Assembly: GCA_900546315.1 (NCBI GenBank)
Contig: URCP01000052.1
Coordinates: 1 to 19,870, forward strand
Direction: 5' to 3'
Source of the DNA: an uncultured Eubacteriales bacterium
Lineage (GTDB): Bacteria > Bacillota > Clostridia > Oscillospirales > CAG-272
Length of the DNA: 19,870 nt
The notes under the pieces are model-generated. The model was not told the origin of the DNA, searched no databases, and saw nothing but the letters and a program-made list of their open reading frames with translations. The position numbers were made by a program, and so were the translations under genes. Numbering within the stretch: the first letter of the stretch is position 1; every line of letters begins with the position of its first letter. Shown here one piece after another: positions 7,601-12,779 of this stretch.

Positions 7601-8353
7601 ATGAAATGCAAGCTGATAACACACACGCCGGACGCTGAAAAGCTCGTCGCCGAAGCCGCGAAGCTCTGCTACGCGAAGAGCGACATCGACACGCTTGACA
7701 AAAATCTTACTCCGGACAAGGTCGAGTCATTTCTCAAAATGCTCGGCGACCTCGGGCATGAGTCTCCGGTCGAGCACGCGTCCTTCACTTTCGCGATCGA
7801 GGGCGTCTCGAGGGCGCTTCTCGCGCAGATCACACGCCACCGCATCGCGTCCTTCTCGGTTCAGAGCCAGAGGTACGTTTCGAAATGCGATTTTTCATAT
7901 ATTATGCCGCCGGAAATCGAGGCGATTCCCGAGGCAAAAGAGGAATTCATAAAGGCGATGGAAGAGGACGCCGCACACTACGAATCGCTCCGCGAAAAGC
8001 TCGTCGCGCGTCACTATAACACAAATATCGCCGCCGGAATGAGCGAAGCGGAAGCGAAAAAAGCTGCCGAAAAGAAAGCGAATGAGGACGCGCGTTTTGT
8101 CCTGCCGAACGCCTGCGACACACGGATAATCATGACGATGAACGTGCGCTCGCTTCAGAACTTTTTCAGACTGCGCTGCTGCTACCGCGCCCAGTGGGAG
8201 ATACGCGCGCTCGCGGTCGAGATGCTGAAGCAGTGCCGCGAAGTATGTCCGCTGTTGTTCGCGAAGGCAGGTCCCGCCTGCCTTTACGGCGCCTGCTCCG
8301 AGGGCGCATACTCCTGCGGCAGGGCGGCAGAAGTGCGGAAGGAACTGAGATAA
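7601..8353 (+). CDS. thyX: Flavin-dependent thymidylate synthase ThyX
   Basis: 250 residues. The ThyX signature RHR-X7-S is present (Arg79-His80-Arg81 ... Ser89, followed by QRY), preceded by the LGHESPVEHASFTF segment that binds FAD and dUMP in the family. It makes dTMP from dUMP with FAD, NADPH and methylenetetrahydrofolate, the alternative to ThyA. The ATG at 7601 has AAGGAAGAAG upstream; the open frame extends further but into the preceding gene. The last codon overlaps the SpoU methylase start by one base (TAATG), so the two are translationally coupled. An insertion of a helical Ala/Lys/Glu-rich segment (residues ~145-165) is common in Clostridial ThyX. Confidence 0.95.
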   Translation: MKCKLITHTPDAEKLVAEAAKLCYAKSDIDTLDKNLTPDKVESFLKMLGDLGHESPVEHASFTFAIEGVSRALLAQITRHRIASFSVQSQRYVSKCDFSYIMPPEIEAIPEAKEEFIKAMEEDAAHYESLREKLVARHYNTNIAAGMSEAEAKKAAEKKANEDARFVLPNACDTRIIMTMNVRSLQNFFRLRCCYRAQWEIRALAVEMLKQCREVCPLLFAKAGPACLYGACSEGAYSCGRAAEVRKELR

Positions 8354-9141
8354 TGACCGAAGCCGAGAAGCAGAAAAGTGAAAACCTCTTTGAGGGAATG
8401 ACCTCGATCCGCGCCGTTTTCGCGGCGATCGAATCCGGGATGTCCGACCGGAAAATCCTGAAAATATGCTACGACCGGGACAAAAAAAAGTCCCGTGCGG
8501 GCGAACTTTCATACCTCAAGGCAATGTCATTCAAACACAAATTCCCGCTCATCGAAACCTCAGCGGAAGCCATCTCCGAAATGGCGCTCGGAACCACCCA
8601 CGGCGGCATAATATGCGAAACGACGCCGCGCACAATCCCGGTATTATCGACGGAAAATATAGTTTCGTTTTGTCCATCCGAAAACGACAGATTCTTCGCG
8701 CTCATCGAGGGCATCGAGGACCCGTACAACTTCGGTTACGCGATCCGCTCGCTATGGGCTGAGGGAATAAACGCGCTAATTTTATCGAAACGGAACTGGA
8801 TGAGCGCCGCCGGAGTCGTCTGCCGCGCGTCGGCGGGAGCGTCCGAAATCTGCCCGATGTTTGTCGAAGGCGAGGAGCACACGATCGTCCCGACAATGCG
8901 CGCGCTCGGCGTGAAGATTGTCAGCTGCGACATCAAAAACTCAATTCCGATCGGCGACGCGGATCTGAAAAAGCCGTTGCTTTTAGCGGTAGGAGGCGAA
9001 AAGCGCGGGCTCTCGCGCGAAATTCTCGACGCGTCCGAGTCGATCGTCCGGCTTGAATACGGAAGAGTTTTCCCGCAGGCTCTGTCGGCTGCGTCCGCCG
9101 CGGCGATTGCCGGTTACGAGGTTCTCAGGCAGAACAAATAA
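8353..9141 (+). CDS. TrmH/SpoU-family RNA 2'-O-methyltransferase, divergent motif 3
   Basis: 262 residues with an N-terminal 95-residue substrate-binding-like part (IRAVFAAIESG, as in the RlmB/TsnR L30e-like domain) and a C-terminal SPOUT fold. Motif 1 is YNFGYAIRS (Asn126, Arg132), motif 2 is VGGEKRGL (Glu216, 213-220). Motif 3, usually SLNVSVA, reads ALSAASAAAI (243-252), so the conserved Asn is replaced by Ser245. It probably methylates a ribose 2'-OH of rRNA or tRNA using S-adenosylmethionine; the target and even the activity are open because of motif 3. Start ATG at 8353 overlaps the thyX stop by one base. It ends the transcription unit, with a terminator 6 nt downstream. Confidence 0.85.
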   Translation: MTEAEKQKSENLFEGMTSIRAVFAAIESGMSDRKILKICYDRDKKKSRAGELSYLKAMSFKHKFPLIETSAEAISEMALGTTHGGIICETTPRTIPVLSTENIVSFCPSENDRFFALIEGIEDPYNFGYAIRSLWAEGINALILSKRNWMSAAGVVCRASAGASEICPMFVEGEEHTIVPTMRALGVKIVSCDIKNSIPIGDADLKKPLLLAVGGEKRGLSREILDASESIVRLEYGRVFPQALSAASAAAIAGYEVLRQNK

Positions 9142-9146
9142 TTTTC

Positions 9147-9176
9147 AAAAATCCCGGAACCTTTCGGGATTTTTTT
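9147..9176 (+). terminator. Intrinsic terminator after the SpoU-family gene
   Basis: AAAAATCCCG (9147-9156) and CGGGATTTTT (9165-9174) form a 10-bp stem with an 8-nt loop and T's to 9176. A-rich 5' arm means it could also act leftward. Confidence 0.9.
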
Positions 9177-9239
9177 CGTCTAACCGGATAGCAATAGAAA
9201 GTATCCGTACATATTCAAACGAAAGGCAAGGTACAGATC

Positions 9240-9617
9240 ATGACCGGAAAACAGACCTGTGATACCCTGAAAAAGATACGCCGGGACATCGTGGAGTATA
9301 ACAATTTTGACATTCAGATATCCGACTGCCCCCACGAAAATGACGTAAAATGCCCGGGAACCTGCCCGAAATGCGAAGCCGAAGCAAAGGCTTTGGAACG
9401 CGCGATAAACAAGCGGAAAAAGCTCGGAAAGAAAGTTGTGATCGTCGGAATCTCAGCCGGACTTATCGCCGGAACAGTTGCGTGCGAGCCGATCGGAAGC
9501 AATAAAACCAGCGGACTTGAAGGAGACATCCCCGCAACGGACACCGGCACGACCGATTCAGCCGACCAGCTCGAAGGCGAGGTTGCCGGCACAGATTCTA
9601 CGACATCCGGCGACTGA
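9240..9617 (+). CDS. Small Cys-rich single-pass membrane protein with acidic repeat tail, partner of the radical SAM enzyme
   Basis: 125 residues, not assignable to a named family by me. Three parts: (1) residues 1-64, with an N-terminal helix (CDTLKKIRRDIVEYN) and a cysteine knuckle C30-P-H32 ... C38-P-G-T-C42-P-K-C45-E that could bind Zn or Fe-S; (2) a Lys/Arg cluster (58-65) and one hydrophobic helix (66-81) ending in TVAC (Cys82), a weak lipobox-like end; (3) an acidic Thr/Ser/Asp/Gly-rich tail with two related units starting LEGD (93) and LEGE (111), 18 residues apart. By the positive-inside rule the knuckle is cytoplasmic and the tail outside. The ATG at 9240 has AAGG 8 nt upstream. From memory, similar C..TLK.IR ... 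GTCPKCE proteins occur in gut Bacteroidota and Clostridia next to short radical SAM genes; unverified here. It could be a substrate, scaffold or electron carrier for that enzyme. Confidence 0.7.
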   Translation: MTGKQTCDTLKKIRRDIVEYNNFDIQISDCPHENDVKCPGTCPKCEAEAKALERAINKRKKLGKKVVIVGISAGLIAGTVACEPIGSNKTSGLEGDIPATDTGTTDSADQLEGEVAGTDSTTSGD

Positions 9618-9653
9618 AATTCTGGAAAAACAAACTATAACAATTTTGACATC

Positions 9654-10295
9654 ATGAAAAACCAGATTTCAGCGGATATCTTCGCGATAATCCGCCACAG
9701 AATCCCCACCGACGGCGACGGAGTGACCACCCTCGTCGGTCTGAAAGGATGTCCGCTCGCCTGCAAATACTGCCTGAATCCGCAATGCGGAACCGCGAAA
9801 AGCGAACGCCTCACAGCCGATGAATTATATGAAAAAGTCAGAATCGACGACCTCTATTTCATCGCGACCGGCGGCGGAATAACCTTCGGCGGCGGTGAAC
9901 CGCTCATATGGACCGACTTCATACTCGACTTCATTAACTACGCAAAGCCCCGCGCCGACTGGAAATTCACCCTCGAAACCAGCCTCGCTGTCGCGCTCGA
10001 CGACGCGACCCTCGCCGCACTCGCCGAAAACATCGACCTCTTCATAGTCGACATAAAAGACACCGACCCGACGATATACCACTCATACACAGACGGCGAC
10101 ATCTCGCTCGTTCTCCGGAACCTCGGAACCCTCGCCGCCATCGTCCCCGGGAAAATACGCGTAAAACTCCCCCTCATCCCCGGCTTCAACGCCGAAAAAA
10201 ATCTCGACAAATCAGAGCAAATCGCAAAAAAGCTCGGCGTCTCGCAAATTGCCCGCATTAACTACATCATCCCCGGAAAAGTTTGTCAGGACTGA
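9654..10295 (+). CDS. Short stand-alone radical SAM protein (PflA/NrdG-activase-like)
   Basis: 213 residues. The radical SAM cluster motif is CPLACKYC (CxxxCxxC, near residues 33-40) after TDGDGVTTLVGLKG, followed by GGGITFGGGEPL, the activase-type GGE motif that binds SAM. LETSLA and IVDIKD are the usual beta-strands of glycyl-radical activases. It has no SPASM or ferredoxin-type extra Cys clusters and is shorter than PflA (about 246), so only the core barrel is present. No glycyl-radical enzyme lies in the window; its neighbour is the small Cys-rich protein 36 nt upstream, in the same frame and probably the same transcript. The ATG at 9654 has a weak ribosome binding site, suggesting coupling. 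It may activate a remote glycyl-radical enzyme or modify the small protein. CCC proline codons become frequent in the second half, a trend that continues in thiT. Confidence 0.85.
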   Translation: MKNQISADIFAIIRHRIPTDGDGVTTLVGLKGCPLACKYCLNPQCGTAKSERLTADELYEKVRIDDLYFIATGGGITFGGGEPLIWTDFILDFINYAKPRADWKFTLETSLAVALDDATLAALAENIDLFIVDIKDTDPTIYHSYTDGDISLVLRNLGTLAAIVPGKIRVKLPLIPGFNAEKNLDKSEQIAKKLGVSQIARINYIIPGKVCQD

Positions 10296-10309
10296 CCATC
10301 CCGCCCCAC

Positions 10310-10338
10310 TTGACAAGCCCGCGTTTCTGCGGTATAAT
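10310..10338 (+). promoter_or_regulatory. Consensus sigma-A promoter for the TPP riboswitch / thiT unit
   Basis: -35 TTGACA (10310-10315), exactly 17 nt, -10 TATAAT (10333-10338): a perfect consensus promoter, the strongest in the window. It begins 14 nt after the radical SAM stop codon. Confidence 0.9.
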
Positions 10339-10360
10339 ATATGTAACGCTCCGAAATAAC

Positions 10361-10450
10361 TAACCTCAGGGGGTGCTGCGAAAGCGGCTGAGACGCCAGT
10401 CAGGCGAACCCTATGAACCTGTACGGGTAATTCCGGCGAAGGGATGATAC
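10361..10450 (+). ncRNA. TPP (thiamine pyrophosphate) riboswitch, THI element
   Basis: The conserved core is clear: GGGGTGCTGCGAAAGCGG (P3 hairpin GCTGC/GCGGC closed by a GAAA loop), CTGAGA (10388-10393) that binds the pyrimidine ring of TPP, then ACCCTATGAACCTG and ACGGGTAATTCCGGCGAAGG of the pyrophosphate-sensing arm. P1 is short. It lies between a perfect promoter and an intrinsic terminator in front of thiT, so it should switch off transcription when TPP is abundant. Confidence 0.96.
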
Positions 10451-10491
10451 GCGAAAGCACCTCAACGTGCCGACGCCACTATGCTTTTTTC

Positions 10492-10526
10492 ATCGCCCCG
10501 GTCGGCTATACCGGGGCGATTTTTTT
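10492..10526 (+). terminator. Riboswitch-controlled intrinsic terminator
   Basis: ATCGCCCCGGT (10492-10502) and ACCGGGGCGAT (10510-10520) form a perfect 11-bp stem followed by T's to 10526. It lies about 40 nt past the TPP aptamer and before the thiT ribosome binding site, the layout of a TPP-responsive OFF switch. A partial pairing of CCGGCGAAGG in the aptamer with the 5' arm may act as antiterminator (inference). Confidence 0.9.
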
Positions 10527-10545
10527 CACAAAAGGAGTTTTTCAA

Positions 10546-11124
10546 ATGGAAAACCAGAACGCCGCCAAAACCAGATCCGCGGCATCAAGAAACGTCCGGA
10601 CACTCGTCGAATGCGCAATCCTCATCGCACTCTCCTTCGTCCTCAGCCAATTCACAATCATCGAACTCCCCAACGGCGGCTCAATCACCCCCCTCAGCAT
10701 GGTCCCCGTCTGCCTCATAGGCTTCCTCCACGGACCCAAATGGGGCTTCGGCTCAGCCTTCGTCTACTCCATCCTCTGCCTCTTCTCCGGAAGAGTCTTC
10801 AGCTGGGGTCTCACGCCGGTCGTCCTCATCGTCTGCATCCTCGCCGACTACATCTTCGCCTTCACCGTCCTCGGCATAACCGGACTCTTCAAAAACAAAG
10901 GCACCAAAGGCATCCTCATCGGCACCTTCCTCGCCGTCTTCCTCCGCTTCGTCTGCCACTACATCTCCGGCGTAACCATCTGGAAATCCGTCGACATGAA
11001 CCCCTACATCTACTCCCTCCTCTACAACGGCTCCTATATGCTCCCCGAATGCGTCTTCACAATGATCGGCACCTTCGCCCTCAGCAAAGTCCCGGCATTC
11101 AAGAAGATACTGGAACGTAAATAA
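10546..11124 (+). CDS. thiT: ThiT, S component of the ECF-type thiamine transporter
   Basis: 192 residues with six hydrophobic helices, as expected for ECF S components. Family landmarks: the early helix VECAILIALSFVLSQF carrying the AxxxA-like EcfT-contact surface, GFLHGPKWGFGSAFVYSI (Trp in the thiamine pocket), RFVCHYISGVTIW (His and Trp) and YSLLYNGSYMLPE (Tyr and Asn), which correspond to the aromatic thiamine-binding pocket of Lactococcus ThiT. It captures thiamine outside and works with a shared EcfA-A'-T module encoded elsewhere. AAAGGAG (10531-10537) lies 8 nt before the ATG at 10546; the frame opens further upstream but inside the riboswitch. Expression is under the TPP riboswitch. 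Its codons are strikingly C-ending, including CCC for proline, unlike mutS or miaB. Confidence 0.95.
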   Translation: MENQNAAKTRSAASRNVRTLVECAILIALSFVLSQFTIIELPNGGSITPLSMVPVCLIGFLHGPKWGFGSAFVYSILCLFSGRVFSWGLTPVVLIVCILADYIFAFTVLGITGLFKNKGTKGILIGTFLAVFLRFVCHYISGVTIWKSVDMNPYIYSLLYNGSYMLPECVFTMIGTFALSKVPAFKKILERK

Positions 11125-11131
11125 GATATGC

Positions 11132-11166
11132 GGGGGGAAACTTTTTCGGAGAAAAAGTTTCCCCCG
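11132..11166. repeat. Palindromic REP-like element after thiT
   Basis: GGGGGAAACTTTTT (11133-11146) and AAAAAGTTTCCCCC (11152-11165) are perfect 14-bp arms around CGGAG. It is followed by GCCCCCCTTTC and an AAAAAGCTTT stretch, not by a T-run, so it is a poor terminator although it may end thiT transcripts. Shape and base composition suggest a dispersed intergenic palindrome; the words GGGAAACTT and AAGTTTCCC recur at 11858-11927. Confidence 0.65.
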
Positions 11167-11212
11167 CCCCCCTTTCAAAAAGCTTTATATATTAAGGCAA
11201 ACAGCACCAACC

Positions 11213-11252
11213 AAAAAAATCCCGCAAGACCTATACTGGTCAAGCGGGATTT
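11213..11252 (-). terminator. Intrinsic terminator of the zinc-ribbon protein gene
   Basis: AAATCCCGC (11217-11225) pairs with GCGGGATTT (11244-11252); inside, GACC (11228-11231) pairs with GGTC (11238-11241) across an AA/AA internal loop. On the minus strand it ends in seven T (11213-11219), and it begins about 20 nt past the stop codon. Confidence 0.88.
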
Positions 11253-11270
11253 CTTTATTCAAGAGAAATA

Positions 11271-11804
11271 TTACTTCTCTTCCTTGTCATCGTGATGGCA
11301 GCACTTGCAGTCGTCGTCATCATCTTCTTCGTCATGATGGCATCCGCAGCCGCACTCATCCTCGTCGTCCTCGCAGACGCAGTCAAACGTCTCGCCGCAG
11401 CTCGGGCAGGTGATGTCGGACGGATCGACAGTCTCGTCAAAATAGACCTTCTCGCCGCACTTCGGGCACTCTACCTCATAGAACACCTCGGAATCGCCGT
11501 CGTCATCATCATCGTCCTCGTCGTCATCATCGTGGCAGCATCCGCAGTCACAATCGTCGTCGTCACAATCGCACTCGTCATCAAGCTCATAAACCTCAGT
11601 CTCAAGGTCGCCAAGATCATGATCAAGCTCGTCGCAGTAATCGTTCAGAGTCGAGGTAGCCTCCTCAAGCTCGTCGATCTTCTCAGCCATCTCACCGAGA
11701 AGCGTGATCATATCGTTGATCAGCTTGTTCTTCGGCTTCGTAGTATCGAGGTCAAAACCCTCGCAAAGCCCCTTCAGGTAAGCAGCTCTTTCGGAAAGAG
11801 TCAT
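11271..11804 (-). CDS. CD1247-type N-terminal domain / zinc-ribbon protein with Asp-Cys-His clusters
   Basis: 177 residues. Residues 1-76 are helical and begin MTLSERAAYLKGLCEGFDLD, the CD1247 N-terminal domain widespread in Clostridia, ending in an acidic coiled-coil-like stretch (DELDHDLGDLETEV). A zinc ribbon follows: CPKC (113-116) and CPSC (133-136). Around it lie three metal-ligand clusters embedded in poly-Asp: 78-91 (CDCDDDDCDCGCCH), 142-157 (CVC...CGCGCHH) and 166-171 (CKCCHH). About 20 Cys and more than 45 Asp in total. No signal peptide, so cytoplasmic. AAAGGAGG lies 8 nt before the ATG at 11804, an excellent ribosome binding site. It sits downstream of efp on the same strand. Function unknown; metal binding or storage is an inference from composition. 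The (GAC/GAT)n coding DNA is a slippage-prone microsatellite. Confidence 0.8.
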   Translation of the reverse strand: MTLSERAAYLKGLCEGFDLDTTKPKNKLINDMITLLGEMAEKIDELEEATSTLNDYCDELDHDLGDLETEVYELDDECDCDDDDCDCGCCHDDDDEDDDDDDGDSEVFYEVECPKCGEKVYFDETVDPSDITCPSCGETFDCVCEDDEDECGCGCHHDEEDDDDDCKCCHHDDKEEK

Positions 11805-11852
11805 TGTTGTATCCTCCTTTTAGAATTTCAGAAATTATCACCGCAATTCGCG

Positions 11853-11952
11853 CGGGAAAGTTTCCCGGTTTCGTGACCGGCTCGTCCGGTCGCGAAATTG
11901 CCGTCGCGAGACGGCAAAGGGAAACTTCTTGGGAAATCGCTCCGCGATTTCC
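11853..11952. repeat. Dense inverted-repeat cluster between efp and the zinc-ribbon gene
   Basis: Outer stem AAGTTTCCC (11858-11866) with GGGAAACTT (11919-11927) encloses two hairpins: TTTCG-t-GACCGG (11869-11880) with CCGGTC-g-CGAAA (11886-11897), and TTGCCGTC (11898-11905) with GACGGCAA (11910-11917), which on the plus strand has a GCGA (GNRA) loop. Beside it GGAAATCGC (11932-11940) pairs with GCGATTTCC (11944-11952), ending 1 nt from the efp stop. CGGGAAA-g-TTTCCCG (11853-11867) is a local palindrome competing with the outer stem. No T-run, so not a normal terminator. Confidence 0.7.
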
Positions 11953-11953
11953 T

Positions 11954-12511
11954 TCAGGCACGCTCCAAGTATTCTCCCGTTCTGGTATCGATCTTGATCT
12001 TGGTACCGATATCGATGAAGAGCGGAACCTTGATGGTCGCGCCGGTCTCGAGGGTCGCGGGCTTGGTGGTACCGGTAGCGGTATCGCCCTTGAAGCCCGG
12101 CTCGGTGTCGGTCACTTCGAGAACGACGAACATCGGCGGCTCGACAGCGAAGACGTTGCCCTTGTAGGACACGATCTTGCACATCTCATTCTCCTTGACA
12201 AACTTGAAGGAGTCGCCGAGCTTGTCCTTGTTTATCGGAAGCTGCTCGAAGGTCTCCATGTCCATGAAATAATAGAGATCTCCGTCGTTGTAGAGGTACT
12301 GCATTTCCTTTCTCTCGACGATAGCGTTCTCGAACTTATCGGTCGGGTTGAAGGTGCGCTCAGTGACGGCTCCTGTGATGACGTTCTTCAGCTTGGTTCT
12401 GACGAAAGCCGCGCCCTTACCCGGCTTGACGTGCTGGAACTCGATGACCTGAAGAACCTGACCGTCCATATCGAAAGTTATACCGTTTTTGAAATCTCCG
12501 GCTACTACCAT
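11954..12511 (-). CDS. efp: Translation elongation factor P
   Basis: 185 residues, the standard length, colinear over the three beta-barrel domains: N-terminal KOW-like domain (MVVAGDFKNGITFDMDGQVL), OB domain 2 (VTERTFNPTDKFENA, YLYNDGDLYYFMD) and OB domain 3 with the family signature near residues 150-170 (KPATLETGATIKVPLFI). EF-P enters the ribosomal E site and relieves stalling at polyproline. Lys32 in VKPGKGAAF is at the loop tip modified in many bacteria (5-aminopentanol in Bacillus). Start ATG at 12511 has GGAGG 10 nt upstream and a strong promoter. On the 3' side a hairpin and inverted-repeat cluster separate it from the zinc-ribbon gene. Confidence 0.97.
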   Translation of the reverse strand: MVVAGDFKNGITFDMDGQVLQVIEFQHVKPGKGAAFVRTKLKNVITGAVTERTFNPTDKFENAIVERKEMQYLYNDGDLYYFMDMETFEQLPINKDKLGDSFKFVKENEMCKIVSYKGNVFAVEPPMFVVLEVTDTEPGFKGDTATGTTKPATLETGATIKVPLFIDIGTKIKIDTRTGEYLERA

Positions 12512-12583
12512 AAAAATTATTCCTCCAAAATTTATGCCTTGATTGAACCCCGCGAAACGCAGAGATACAGCATGAGTATTAAT

Positions 12584-12612
12584 ATTTTACACCATTCCGG
12601 CGATTTTTTCAA
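12584..12612 (-). promoter_or_regulatory. Sigma-A promoter of efp
   Basis: Minus strand -35 TTGAAA (12607-12612), 17-nt spacer, -10 TAAAAT (12584-12589), about 70 nt before the efp start. It is divergent from the promoter at 12705. Confidence 0.78.
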
Positions 12613-12704
12613 GGGGTTTCAAGAAAAAAATCCGATGTTTCACAAAAAATTCACTTTTGGCAGTCCGCCGCGCAGGTTCCCGAGCAAGAATTTACATTAT
12701 AATC

Positions 12705-12733
12705 TTGCAAAATCCGATCGGATGTGGTATAAT
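12705..12733 (+). promoter_or_regulatory. Promoter of the NusG-II / Gx / apbE / TVP38 / miaB operon
   Basis: -35 TTGCAA (12705-12710), 17-nt spacer, -10 TATAAT (12728-12733) preceded by TGG, an extended -10. The first start codon is at 12780. No terminator is seen before 17322, so it may drive six genes. Confidence 0.7.
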
Positions 12734-12779
12734 AATATGCTGAACCAAATTTTCGCTTATTTTATTGAAAGGAACCCCG

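Noticed and set aside
9181..9239. Promoter for the small Cys-rich gene; CGGATA (9185-9190) / TATCCG (9202-9207) inverted repeat
   Set aside because: No -35/-10 pair with good spacing was found; the 6-bp repeat is too short to call an operator on its own.
9480..9490. TVAC as a genuine lipobox, making the small protein a lipoprotein
   Set aside because: It follows a 65-residue cytoplasmic-looking domain, not a short signal peptide, and Thr at -3 is uncommon. A transmembrane anchor is the simpler reading.
9615..9617. TGA between the small gene and the radical SAM gene as a selenocysteine or readthrough codon
   Set aside because: The frame is open across it, but I see no SECIS-like hairpin directly after it, and the radical SAM gene has its own ATG with a conserved domain start soon after. 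Kept only as an observation under the 17-nt repeat.
10467..11120. 217-codon Arg/His/Pro-rich plus-strand ORF
   Set aside because: It runs in another frame through the riboswitch terminator and thiT; the composition follows from thiT's C-ending codons.
11499..11535. Trinucleotide-like repeat as a possible CRISPR or tandem-repeat locus
   Set aside because: It is in-frame Asp coding within the zinc-ribbon gene; no spacers or unit longer than 3 nt.
11292..11876. 194-codon plus-strand ORF with long Val/Ile/Leu-rich hydrophobic runs, resembling a membrane protein
   Set aside because: It is the antisense of the Asp-rich zinc-ribbon gene: GAC/GAT read backwards gives GTC/ATC (Val/Ile). No ribosome binding site and no family features; the minus-strand frame has zinc-ribbon motifs, a strong Shine-Dalgarno and a terminator.
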